NCBI RefSeq assembly: GCF_026230175.1
Contig: NZ_CP104208.1
Span: 1,612,001-1,676,000 of the forward strand
Length of the DNA stretch: 64,000 nt
Origin: Desulfovibrio mangrovi
GTDB taxonomy: Bacteria > Desulfobacterota > Desulfovibrionia > Desulfovibrionales > Desulfovibrionaceae
Reading direction: 5' to 3'
Positions 54,324 to 64,000 of this stretch are shown here, piece by piece. The position numbers and the translations under genes are program-made. How positions within the stretch are numbered: position 1 is the stretch's first letter; each line of letters opens with the position of its first letter. The notes under the pieces were generated by a model that was given only the letters and a program-made list of their open reading frames with translations, was not told the origin of the DNA and did no database searches.

Positions 54324-55859
54324 ATGAACACCCAAAAGCCGCATACCATACTCGTACTGGACGATGATCCGGTAGTCCGCAGCACCATGGCGGCCTTCCT
54401 TGAGGATGAAGGCTATGTGGTACTGGAGGCGGACAGTGGCGAAAGCGGTCTTGAGGTGTTCCGCTGTGCGCACCCCGACGCCATCCTTCTGGACTGGCGG
54501 CTGCCCGGCATGTCGGGCGGAGAGGTACTCAGCCGCATGTGCGAAGAGGCCCCCACCACCCCCGTTATCATCGTCTCCGGCACCGACAGGATGAACGATG
54601 TCGTGGACGCCCTGAAACGCGGCGCGTGGGATTTTCTCACCAAACCACTCAGGGAATTCAGCGAACTGTCCGCATCCATCCAACGGTGCCTCGAGCGTGC
54701 ACGGCTACTGCGGGAAGAAGGCCTGAGACGGGAGAATCTTGAACAACAGGTTCGCAAGCGTACGGAAGCGCTGGAAGAAGCCAACGCCATGCTTCGCAGA
54801 CAGATTGCTGAGCGCATTGAATTTGAAAAGGCACTTGCCGACAGCGAAGAACGCTTTCGTCAGTTAGTGGAAAATGTCCGTGAAGTCTTCTTCGTCCGTG
54901 ACATGAATACCGGAGCCTTTCTGTACGTAAGTCCGGCATACGCGGAAGTATGGGGCCGGTCGTGCGCCTCGCTCTACTCCGACCCCGAAGGGCTGTTCTC
55001 TACAGTACATGCCGAGGATCAGGAAAAGTTCGTACAAGCGTGGGACCTGCTTCAAAAGGCCCACAAACCCTTTGACGTGGAACACCGCATCGTACGTCCC
55101 GACAACACGCTGCGCTGGATTCGCGGCAGGGCCTTTCCGGTCGAGGATGACCGCGGCGTGCCCTACCGCATCGTGGGCATTGCCGACGACATCACCAACC
55201 GCAAGACAAGTGAAGAAAAGATTCGCAGCTCCCTGAAAGAAAAAGAAACTCTGCTCAAGGAAGTGCATCACCGGGTAAAGAACAACCTGCAGCTGGTTTC
55301 CAGCCTGCTTAATCTGCAGGCTTCCTACATCAGGACACCGGAAGACAGGGAACTCTTTCTCGAATCACAGAACCGTATCCATTCCATGACGCTGGTTCAT
55401 GAAGAGCTCTATCGATCGGATGACCTGGCCTGCGTGGAATTCAGCGACTACCTGCCCAAGCTCACACAGAAGCTCATTTCAGTCTTCTCCATGGGCAAGG
55501 ACATCCGACTGGTAACGGATATTCAACCCATATTCTTCCCCGTCGATACCGCCATTCCCTGCGGGCTCATCGTCAACGAGCTCTTTTCCAACGCACTGAA
55601 ACACGCGTTCAAAGGCCGCGACGAAGGCATTGTCTGCCTTTCTGTCAAACGCGATCAGGACAACATCAAGATTATCGTCAGGGATAACGGGATCGGTTTT
55701 CCGCTGGATTACGAGCCGGATGCAGCGCGCACGCTGGGCATGCAACTCGTACATTCGCTGGTGGACCAGCTCGGCGCCTTTCTGGATATAGAGGTCGACA
55801 CAGGCACCACCTTTACCATCACCTTCCACGCGCCCAACCGCTGCACGTTGGTAAGCTGA
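54324..55859 (+). CDS. Receiver-PAS-HisKA_2 sensor kinase
   Basis: A 511-residue cytoplasmic signalling protein. A receiver domain (1-120: LVLDDDPVV, LLDWRLPGMSGG, SGTD, TKPL) is followed by a coiled-coil linker (REENLEQQVRKRTEALEEAN-like), a PAS domain (about 180-300) and a HisKA_2/HWE-type kinase. Here the phospho-acceptor is intact in EVHHRVKNNLQLVSSLLNLQ, and the ATP-binding motifs are intact (LIVNELFSNALKHAF, VRDNGIGF, TLGMQLVHSLVDQL). An N-terminal receiver fused to a HisKA_2 kinase suggests a relay from another kinase. GAGGAGG precedes ATG 54324; cotranscribed with mltA. Confidence 0.92.
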   Translation: MNTQKPHTILVLDDDPVVRSTMAAFLEDEGYVVLEADSGESGLEVFRCAHPDAILLDWRLPGMSGGEVLSRMCEEAPTTPVIIVSGTDRMNDVVDALKRGAWDFLTKPLREFSELSASIQRCLERARLLREEGLRRENLEQQVRKRTEALEEANAMLRRQIAERIEFEKALADSEERFRQLVENVREVFFVRDMNTGAFLYVSPAYAEVWGRSCASLYSDPEGLFSTVHAEDQEKFVQAWDLLQKAHKPFDVEHRIVRPDNTLRWIRGRAFPVEDDRGVPYRIVGIADDITNRKTSEEKIRSSLKEKETLLKEVHHRVKNNLQLVSSLLNLQASYIRTPEDRELFLESQNRIHSMTLVHEELYRSDDLACVEFSDYLPKLTQKLISVFSMGKDIRLVTDIQPIFFPVDTAIPCGLIVNELFSNALKHAFKGRDEGIVCLSVKRDQDNIKIIVRDNGIGFPLDYEPDAARTLGMQLVHSLVDQLGAFLDIEVDTGTTFTITFHAPNRCTLVS

Positions 55860-55880
55860 CAGGCAGACCCGGCTGAGGAG

Positions 55881-57068
55881 TTACAGAAACCTCTTGGCCA
55901 ATTCCAGCAGTTGCGGACCGCTGTCCACTTCCGCAAGACCGCAACACCCTTCCTCAGAGAATTCGCTGCAGGGCAGAAACTCAAGCCCTTCTCTATGGAT
56001 GATGAATGGCACTGCTCCACATTCATGCGTCCGCGTCTGCGAAGAAGTCCGATGGTCACAGGTGACCACGAACACGGCATCCGGCAACGCGGCTTTGAGC
56101 GGAGCAAGCAAATCCCTGTCAAAAGCTTCCAGAGCCCGCCTTTTCCCCTCGGCATCACCGCCATGAGCGCAATGATCCGGCGCTTCCACATGAATAAAGG
56201 CCGCATCACCGCCACTCTCGAGAAAATCGATGGCCGCCTTGGCCTTCGCCCCAAGATCAGTATCCGGCAACCCCGTAAAAGCAGGGTTATCGACAACCGT
56301 CATACCCGCCGCACGACCAAGCCCACGAAGCAGTGAAACCCCTGTAATCATGCAGGTATACAGTTCGTGCAACGCGGAGAACTGTGGAAGATATGGCATG
56401 GGCCCCTGCCCCCATAACCAGACACGGTCCGGTGCCGAGGCATCATCCAAGGCGATACGGTTCATTGAACGAAGTGCCTGCTGCAAAGCAGGCGGATAGG
56501 TTTGCAGAATAGGCAATACGCTCTGGCCCAACAGCGTATGGGGACCGGGAAAACGCATACTCGCTTCCGGCTTGGCCGCAGCGCCGCGCTGGACAAGAAT
56601 ATGCCGGTAGGCCTCATTGGGCAGAACAAGAAACTCTCCACCGGTTACCGTTTCAAGTTCGGCAGACATGGCAGCGATAAGGGATCTTGCCTGCTCGTCG
56701 AAAATACCCCCGCCATGGGCATCGCGCATGATGCATTCCGGTCCTTCAGTACAGACAAGGGAGAGACGCCAGACAAGGTCGTCGGGAGAAATGGCAAATG
56801 CATCACTCGCAGCAGCCATCCCCAACAGTTCGATGGGGCCCCTTCCCGTGTGATACCTGAGCGGGTCGTAACCCATGAGGGCCATGTTCCCAACATCGGA
56901 ATCGGGCGGCAGGAGATCAGGAATAACATGACAAAGGCCCGCCACAGAGTGGCGGGCCATGCTATCAAGTATCGGCATTTTCGCAGCCCGCAACGGCGTC
57001 ATCCCTCCGGCGCAATATGCCGGAACATCCGCCATGCCGTCCGCGATGCAGTACACCAGTTTGCGCAC
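55881..57068 (-). CDS. ApgM-family phosphoenzyme, probable homoserine kinase
   Basis: A 395-residue alkaline-phosphatase-superfamily protein of the archaeal-type cofactor-independent phosphoglycerate mutase (ApgM) family. The metal site starts CIADGMADVP, with SDVGNMALMGYDP, GRGPIE, HVEAPDHCAHGGD and VTCDHRTSSQTRTHECGAVPF. The GTG start shares a base with the hom stop (TAGTG). I recall published work showing ApgM-related proteins act as homoserine kinase in Desulfovibrio and Bacteroides. That recollection plus coupling to hom make homoserine kinase the favoured role; a glycolytic mutase is the alternative. Confidence 0.88.
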   Translation of the reverse strand: MRKLVYCIADGMADVPAYCAGGMTPLRAAKMPILDSMARHSVAGLCHVIPDLLPPDSDVGNMALMGYDPLRYHTGRGPIELLGMAAASDAFAISPDDLVWRLSLVCTEGPECIMRDAHGGGIFDEQARSLIAAMSAELETVTGGEFLVLPNEAYRHILVQRGAAAKPEASMRFPGPHTLLGQSVLPILQTYPPALQQALRSMNRIALDDASAPDRVWLWGQGPMPYLPQFSALHELYTCMITGVSLLRGLGRAAGMTVVDNPAFTGLPDTDLGAKAKAAIDFLESGGDAAFIHVEAPDHCAHGGDAEGKRRALEAFDRDLLAPLKAALPDAVFVVTCDHRTSSQTRTHECGAVPFIIHREGLEFLPCSEFSEEGCCGLAEVDSGPQLLELAKRFL

Positions 57069-58378
57069 TACAGAATCCTGTAATAGACGGGTTCCTGCAC
57101 GACAAGGCCCTTGGCCTTCATGCCTTCAACGGCAGCCTTGACCGCACGGGCCGTGGCCTCGTGGGTAAGGAAGACGACAGGCACTTCTGCCGCGCCCTTT
57201 TCCTTCTGGATGGCCTGCGCAATAGAGATGTCCTGCTCTGCCAGCGCACCGGCGAGGTCTCGCAACACCCCGGGCACGTCGCGTACGATGACCCGGAAGT
57301 AGTACTTTGAACAGGCGTCGTCGGGAGACATGATATTCGCCAGCGGCGGAACCTGCCGCACAAATCCCGTATTATTCGGGTGTGCGCCGCGCGCCACGCT
57401 GAGAATATCGCCAAGCACCGCGCTTGCAGTGGGCAGATCGCCCGCTCCGGGTCCGTGCAGGAAGATGGGCCCGCAGGCGTTCCCTTCCAAACGAACCGCG
57501 TTGTACGCTCCTCCCACCCGCGCGATCAGGTAGGTATGATGCACCAGCGTGGGGAAAACCCCCGCTTCGATCTTGCCATCCACGGACTGCACCTGTCCCA
57601 CCAGCTTGACCCTGTAGCCGAACTCACGGGCGAATTCAATGTCTTCAGGCTCAACCTTGGACACGCCAACCACAGGCAGCTCCTCAAAGGGATAGTTCAC
57701 GCCGAAGGCAAGACGGGTCAGCAGGCACAACTTGTGCGCCGCATCCAGCCCTTCGATATCCAGCGTGGGGTCCGCCTCGGCATAGCCCAGTTCCTGCGCC
57801 TGCTTGAGTGCGGTGGCGAAATCCAGCTTGTTGGAGGTCATCTCCGAAAGGATGTAGTTCGCCGTGCCGTTCAGGATACCTACAAGGCGCTGAATCCGGT
57901 TGCCCGCAAGGTTTTCCTTCAGGGTGTCCAGAATCGGGATGGCGCCGCAAACGCTGGCTTCGTACTTGAGATGCACTCCATATTCTGCCGCAAGTTCGAA
58001 AAGCTCCAGCCCCTGCTCCGCCAGCAGCGCCTTGTTAGCCGTCACCACATGCTTTCCGGCACGAATGGCGGCCGCAATCAACTTTTTGGGCGCTTCAATC
58101 CCGCCCATCAACTCGACCAGCACGTCCACTTCGGGATCGTTCAGCAGGGCTTCATGATCATCCGTCAACTGCGCACCCGCAGGCACGGGAAAATTGCGAG
58201 GCTTATTCAGATCACGTACGAGAATGGATTTGATCACTACCTCGCTGCCGGAGCGCTCGATGATCCAATCCCTGTTCTCTTCAATAACCTTGGCAAGTCC
58301 AGTGCCCACAGTGCCGTATCCGGCAAGGGCAAGGACCAACCGCTTCTTTCCGTTAGACACAGACGTCGCCTCCTGCAT
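57068..58378 (-). CDS. hom: Homoserine dehydrogenase
   Basis: A 436-residue monofunctional homoserine dehydrogenase (aspartate semialdehyde to homoserine). NAD(P)-binding [19 protein letters not shown], active-site [14 protein letters not shown] and [16 protein letters not shown] are intact. A C-terminal ACT domain ([27 protein letters not shown]) implies feedback control by threonine or another amino acid. Its ATG lies 26 bp inside the end of the upstream aminotransferase gene, and its stop overlaps the next start, so all three genes are translationally coupled. Confidence 0.96.
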   Translation of the reverse strand: MQEATSVSNGKKRLVLALAGYGTVGTGLAKVIEENRDWIIERSGSEVVIKSILVRDLNKPRNFPVPAGAQLTDDHEALLNDPEVDVLVELMGGIEAPKKLIAAAIRAGKHVVTANKALLAEQGLELFELAAEYGVHLKYEASVCGAIPILDTLKENLAGNRIQRLVGILNGTANYILSEMTSNKLDFATALKQAQELGYAEADPTLDIEGLDAAHKLCLLTRLAFGVNYPFEELPVVGVSKVEPEDIEFAREFGYRVKLVGQVQSVDGKIEAGVFPTLVHHTYLIARVGGAYNAVRLEGNACGPIFLHGPGAGDLPTASAVLGDILSVARGAHPNNTGFVRQVPPLANIMSPDDACSKYYFRVIVRDVPGVLRDLAGALAEQDISIAQAIQKEKGAAEVPVVFLTHEATARAVKAAVEGMKAKGLVVQEPVYYRIL

Positions 58379-59543
58379 TCAGCAGCTTCTTGATGCCGCG
58401 GCATGCCTGATTGGTGCGATGCTCGTTCTCGATAAGTGCGAAGCGCACATGGTCGTCACCAAAGTGCCCGAAACCGAGGCCCGGAGAAACAGCGACCTTG
58501 GATTCCGTCAGCAGCAGTTTGGAGAATTCCACGGAACCGAGATGACGGAACTCTTCGGGAATCTGGGCCCACACAAACATGGTCGCCTTGGGCGGCGGCA
58601 CATCCCAACCTGCACGGCTCAGTCCTTCAATCAGCGCGTCGCGACGGTTCTGGTAAACCTGCACGATGTTGCGAACGCAATCGCTGGGACCGTTCAGAGC
58701 CACGGTTGCGGCGATCTGAATGGGCTGGAAGATACCATAGTCGAGATATGACTTGATGCGGGTCAGCGCGTACACGAGGTCGCGGTTGCCCACGCAGAAG
58801 CCCACACGCCAGCCGGCCATGGAGTAGCTCTTGGACATGGAATAGAACTCTACGCCCACATCCTTTGCGCCGTTTGCTTCCATGAAGCTCGGCGGCTTGT
58901 AGCCGTCAAAGCCAAGGTCTGCGTACGCCATGTCGTGAATGACATACATCTTGTGTTCCTTGGCAAAATCCACAACCTTCTGGAAGAATTCGGGAGCCGC
59001 CAGCTCCGTAGTGGGGTTGTGCGGATAGCTGATCATCAGCACCTTGGGCTGAGGCCAGGTCTGCTTGGTCGCCGCCAGCAGATCTTCAAAAAAGTCACGT
59101 CCCTTGCCGATGGGAATGCGGCGCACGTCAGCGCCCGCAATAATCGCGGCATAGGTGTGAATGGGATAGGTCGGGTCCGGTGCGAAAACGACATCACCGG
59201 GCGAAAGCATGGCCAGCGCGAGGTGCGAAAGGCCTTCCTTTGCGCCCATGGTCACCACGCATTCCTTATCAGGATCAAGATACACCCCGTAGTTGCGCTG
59301 GTACCAGTCACACATGGCCTTGCGCAGGTTGGGGATACCGCGAGATACGGAATACCGATGGTTGATGCCTTTGGCCGCCGCCTCAGTCATTTTATCCACG
59401 ATGTGCTGAGGGGTGGGGATATCGGGGTTTCCCATGCCCATATCCACGATGTCGATGTTCTGACGACGCAGCTGCATCTTGAGCTCGCCGACAACAGCAA
59501 AGACATAGGGGGGCAGACGGTGCATACGCGGAAATTCTTGCAT
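58353..59543 (-). CDS. Class I/II (AlaC-like) aminotransferase
   Basis: A 396-residue fold-I PLP aminotransferase. The PLP lysine is in [28 protein letters not shown] supplies the aspartate-binding/PLP turn (NP), and the arginine that binds the substrate carboxylate is near [12 protein letters not shown]. It resembles AlaC/YfdZ-type and LL-diaminopimelate-type enzymes. First in the operon with hom and the ApgM-like gene, so a role in the aspartate family of amino acids is likely. ATG 59543 is favoured (GGAGG 11 bp upstream). Confidence 0.88.
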   Translation of the reverse strand: MQEFPRMHRLPPYVFAVVGELKMQLRRQNIDIVDMGMGNPDIPTPQHIVDKMTEAAAKGINHRYSVSRGIPNLRKAMCDWYQRNYGVYLDPDKECVVTMGAKEGLSHLALAMLSPGDVVFAPDPTYPIHTYAAIIAGADVRRIPIGKGRDFFEDLLAATKQTWPQPKVLMISYPHNPTTELAAPEFFQKVVDFAKEHKMYVIHDMAYADLGFDGYKPPSFMEANGAKDVGVEFYSMSKSYSMAGWRVGFCVGNRDLVYALTRIKSYLDYGIFQPIQIAATVALNGPSDCVRNIVQVYQNRRDALIEGLSRAGWDVPPPKATMFVWAQIPEEFRHLGSVEFSKLLLTESKVAVSPGLGFGHFGDDHVRFALIENEHRTNQACRGIKKLLNAGGDVCV

Positions 59544-59583
59544 AGCCTTGGCATCCTCCAATGACAATTTAAAATAGACGCGT

Positions 59584-59612
59584 ACACTATCGCGCCGCGT
59601 GCACGCTGTCAA
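59584..59612 (-). promoter_or_regulatory. Candidate promoter of the aminotransferase-hom-apgM operon
   Basis: Minus-strand TTGACA (59607-59612), 17-bp spacer, TAGTGT (59584-59589), about 41 bp upstream of the ATG. The rest of the 334-bp gap (59544-59877) is AT-rich, with a small AATAT-GAAA-ATATT stem near 59670 and no gene. Confidence 0.5.
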
Positions 59613-59877
59613 AGAGACAGTTAGGGTTGGAGGCGAATAAATAGCAAGGCGATGGTGAAAAGATCATAATATGAAAATATTTTGATCAATTCACCCAAGA
59701 AATACCGCCTTAATCAAGTCTAATCGTCATTGAAAAAAATGAAATCTATTAGTTCAGTGAGTTAAGCTGAAATCATGAGCGACGATTTCAGCATCGACAC
59801 GTCCTAGCGCAGTTTAGCCACCCCATTCGAAAAACACAAAATTAGCCGTTATTTCATGCAATTCTACCCAGAAAGCG

Positions 59878-60936
59878 CTATATCGGGCGATTCCACCAAG
59901 GCGAGCGCCATACCGTATCATCCAACCCCACGGTCCTGCCAGGCGGAGGGCACGATACATGGACACTTTGTGCCTTTGCCGCCTCTAGACATCGCACCAA
60001 AGGCTCATGCCAATCATGCAAGGCCAGATTAAAGGTGGCATAGTGGATAGGTATCAACACTCCCCCTTCCAAATCCTTATGCACCTTAACAGCCTGTTCC
60101 GGTGTAAGGTGTACATCCTTCCAATACCGGCTGTAGGCTCCTATAGGGAGCATCGTGACATCAAAGGGTCCCAGTCGCTCTGCGATTTCGCTGAAACCGT
60201 CAAAGTATCCGGTATCGCCACCAAAGAATACCTTGTGGCTGCTGTCTGAAATGCCCCAACTCGCCCAAAGGGAGGCGTATCTGTCTGCAAGTCCACGGCC
60301 CGAGTAGTGACGGGCGGGGGTAGCCGTCAGGGTAATCCCCCCTATGGTGAAATCTTCCCACCAGCGTAATTCATGAATTCGTTCTGCAGATACACCCCAT
60401 CGCCTCAAAATACGCCCTACCCCGGAAGGAACAACAAACGCTGCGCCCGTACGCCGTAAGGCTCGTATGGTCGTGCGGTCCAGATGGTCATAGTGGTCAT
60501 GGGATATAAGAACCACGTCGATGTCGGGAAGATCCGATACGCCGCATGGCACATCATGTAATCGCGCCGGTCCCCAGAGACCCGTGGGAGACGCCCGATG
60601 TGAAAGGACGGGGTCTGTCAGTATAGCCATACCCGACATCTGGATAAGCATGGTGTTCCAACCCAGCCATGTGAATGCGGGGTCCATGTTTGCAGCAAAA
60701 GAGTCACGAGTTCGGTACTCCACAGGCACCTTTTGCTCAGGTACACGCTTCTCATTGCCACAGAGCAGACGATGTACAATTCGCGTGGCATCTTTCGCGC
60801 TGAACCAGACCTTGGTGGGCAGACTATTCTCGAAACGAGATTGCGAGATGGAGTTTTGTTTAGCCATGCGAAGATAGTTAAGGACATCCGGGGGATTGGC
60901 AATGTTATTCGATGAATAGGCATGAATAAATGACAA
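59878..60936 (-). CDS. MBL-fold metallo-hydrolase (NAPE-PLD/RomA-like)
   Basis: A 352-residue metallo-beta-lactamase-fold protein: LISHDHYDHLD (HxHxDH), TATPARHYSGRG, FFGGDTGYFDGF and VLIPIHYATF give a complete dinuclear zinc site. The layout, with an N-terminal ~90-residue lead, FTWLGWNTMLIQMSGMAILTDPVLS and a late GAYSRYWKDVHLTPEQAV, matches the NAPE-PLD/RomA-like branch. That branch hydrolyses phosphodiesters or is uncharacterised in bacteria. The start is uncertain; a Met at residue 24 is an alternative. It precedes the non-coding repeat region. Confidence 0.82.
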   Translation of the reverse strand: MSFIHAYSSNNIANPPDVLNYLRMAKQNSISQSRFENSLPTKVWFSAKDATRIVHRLLCGNEKRVPEQKVPVEYRTRDSFAANMDPAFTWLGWNTMLIQMSGMAILTDPVLSHRASPTGLWGPARLHDVPCGVSDLPDIDVVLISHDHYDHLDRTTIRALRRTGAAFVVPSGVGRILRRWGVSAERIHELRWWEDFTIGGITLTATPARHYSGRGLADRYASLWASWGISDSSHKVFFGGDTGYFDGFSEIAERLGPFDVTMLPIGAYSRYWKDVHLTPEQAVKVHKDLEGGVLIPIHYATFNLALHDWHEPLVRCLEAAKAQSVHVSCPPPGRTVGLDDTVWRSPWWNRPI

Positions 60937-61074
60937 GAGCCGAAGGAAAACGCTTCACCTCTACAATCGGATGAAACAAGATCTTCCACTGCTCATACCG
61001 CAACCCGATGCTATCGAGGTTTACCATGGGATTACAAGTAGACAGTGCCACCCCAGACACATTCAAGGGGAAAG

Positions 61075-61326
61075 CGAAGAAAGGAAAATGCCCCTGCTCC
61101 CCTCACAAAACGTGAGGCCGATTGGAAGCGCTTCGCTTCCACGGCGGGAGGGGTGCCCTTTCAGCGGACTGCTAGGGCGAGGCAGGGGAGTCCAGAGAGG
61201 CCTTGCTAAGGGCGGGAAACGCCCGGCTGAGGCCCCTCTGGTCGCCGGAGGCAGCAACGGGTATGACGAGCCAAGACTCAATGTAGTCGATGAAAGCCTT
61301 ACCAAGTCAGCACAGACCAAGGCCCA
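61075..61326. repeat. Structured element, copy 1
   Basis: First copy of a tandem ~250-bp GC-rich element. Paired segments: CCTCAC/GTGAGG (61101-61106 with 61112-61117); GGAAGCG/CGCTTCC (61124-61130 with 61134-61140); a 12-bp stem with one mismatch from CCAGAG to CTCTGG (61192-61203 with 61230-61241) enclosing GGGCG/CGCCC (61210-61214 with 61220-61224). It ends in ACCAAGGCCC. Both strands could form the fold. It lies downstream of the rRNA operon, in the same transcription sense if read on the minus strand. Confidence 0.75.
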
Positions 61327-61346
61327 CGTCTCTCAAGTTAAAATGA

Positions 61347-61603
61347 TGAAAGAAAAATCCCCCCCTACTTCCCTCCACAAACGTGTGGCCGATTGGAAGC
61401 GCCTCGCTTCCACGGCGGGATGGGTGCTCTTTCAACGGCCAGCCGGGGCGAGGCAGGGGTAGTCCAGAGGGGGCCTTGCTAAGGGGCGGTACGCCCCGGC
61501 TGAGGCCCCGCTCTGGTCCCGCTGAAGGCGGCAACGGGCAAAGCTAGCTAAGGCGTAATGTAGTCGGTGAAAGCCTACTCTAGATAATACTTACCAAGGC
61601 CCA
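61347..61603. repeat. Structured element, copy 2
   Basis: Diverged tandem copy, offset by about 272-277 bp from copy 1. The same helices recur with compensating changes: CCACA/TGTGG (61375-61379 with 61384-61388); GGAAGCG/CGCTTCC with a changed loop; the CCAGAG...CTCTGG stem lengthened by GG/CC (61464-61476 with 61503-61516); the inner stem lengthened to GGGGCG/CGCCCC (61483-61488 with 61492-61497). It also ends in ACCAAGGCCC. Together with copy 1 it fills most of the gene-free interval 60937-61685. Confidence 0.75.
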
Positions 61604-61685
61604 GTTCACAATACATGACAAAGGTAAAAGTAATAGGAAGGGATAAGAAGAAAGGATGGAAGGATGAGGCACTACCCCCAAAACA

Positions 61686-61721
61686 GAAAAACTCCGGCCC
61701 TCATCGGTTACCGGAGTTTTT
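61686..61721 (-). terminator. rRNA operon terminator
   Basis: Perfect 11-bp stem AAAAACTCCGG / CCGGAGTTTTT (61687-61697 with 61711-61721) with a 13-nt loop. It is T-rich on both strands and lies 14 bp after the 5S gene. Confidence 0.9.
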
Positions 61722-61734
61722 CGTCTTGGAAATA

Positions 61735-61855
61735 AGTCTTGGCGGCGGCCTACTTTCCCACCAGCTCCCTGGCAGTATCATCGGCGATGGCGGGCTTAAC
61801 TTCCGAGTTCGGAATGGGATCGGGTGTACCCCCGCCTCCATGGCCACCAAGACAA
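61735..61855 (-). rRNA. rrf: 5S ribosomal RNA
   Basis: The minus strand carries the canonical 5S core CCCGATCCCATTCCGAACTC and GAAGTTAAGCCCGCC, with the terminal helix pairing CTTGGTGGCC-type 5' sequence with GGCCGCCGCCAAG at the 3' end. Boundaries are accurate to a few bases. It follows 23S by about 115 bp and is itself followed by a terminator; no tRNA is seen between them. Confidence 0.95.
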
Positions 61856-61969
61856 AGTTCTCGGGTCTGCGTCTGTCGGGAAGGCGAACGGTATTTACCC
61901 CGTTGCCACATCGGCGACTTGACCCAAAATTTGAATCAAATAGGGAGGAAAGGAAGATTTTAGTAGAAA

Positions 61970-64000
<2,031 letters not shown>

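Noticed and set aside
60971-61462. Plus-strand ORF and two minus-strand ORFs (61063-61320, 61307-61534) across the tandem repeat
   Set aside because: They lack ribosome sites and follow the structured repeat rather than a recognisable protein family; kept only as an alternative reading in the repeat finding.

Overview
The window reads as a chromosomal segment of a Gram-negative, probably Desulfovibrio-like (Desulfovibrionales) anaerobe. This is an inference from the LptD outer-membrane machinery, HBM-type and PAS-type chemoreceptors, a MOT1-type molybdate transporter, an ApgM-like protein coupled to homoserine dehydrogenase, and GC-rich Desulfovibrio-like codon use. No taxonomic marker was compared computationally. 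Both ends are cut: the left edge truncates rbsK and the right edge truncates a 23S rRNA gene.

Layout. 0-4.4 kb: an rbsDACBK ribose operon on the minus strand, headed by a perfect LacI-family-type palindrome. 4.5-7.0 kb: lptD, divergent from alr. 8.3-10.9 kb: rpsF-rpsR-rplI-dnaB, with two perfect tandem hairpins at the rplI/dnaB junction. 11-16.2 kb: a methyltransferase, then small redox and electrophile-handling enzymes (YciI-like, ABM monooxygenase, 4-OT tautomerase, nitroreductase, FMN reductase) beside a divergent HxlR regulator, then a DMT exporter. 16.2-32.4 kb: a long minus-strand run with a potassium channel, a glycerophosphodiesterase, a large FecR/RTX/FG-GAP secreted protein, RarD, a SLOG-like protein, a degenerate histidine-kinase-like sensor, a membrane protein, a chemoreceptor, and a type I secretion fusion protein and ATPase. 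32.6-38.8 kb: a plus-strand run with a DMT transporter, a homocysteine methyltransferase-like protein, a CheY-like receiver, MOT1, an unknown membrane protein, an AlaX-like editing protein and a lipoprotein. 39-48.3 kb: a giant hybrid sensor lacking its phospho-acceptor histidine, htpG, a second chemoreceptor and two unknown small proteins. 48.3-55.9 kb: recD2-aroC-usp-aroL on the minus strand, and mltA plus a HisKA_2 sensor kinase on the plus strand. 55.9-60.9 kb: an aminotransferase-hom-apgM operon and a metallo-hydrolase. 60.9-64 kb: a tandem pair of diverged, highly structured repeats, then the 3' part of an rRNA operon (23S and 5S) on the minus strand.

Functional links. The aminotransferase-hom-ApgM operon fits threonine/methionine synthesis, with the ApgM-like protein as the likely homoserine kinase. 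aroL and aroC belong to the shikimate pathway. The type I secretion pair could export the RTX protein, although no TolC-like protein is in the window and the ATPase has unusual motifs. Two large periplasmic-binding sensors carry kinase modules that lack the catalytic histidine. The most novel-looking signal is the duplicated ~250-bp element at 61.08-61.60 kb, whose stems change in a compensatory way between copies.
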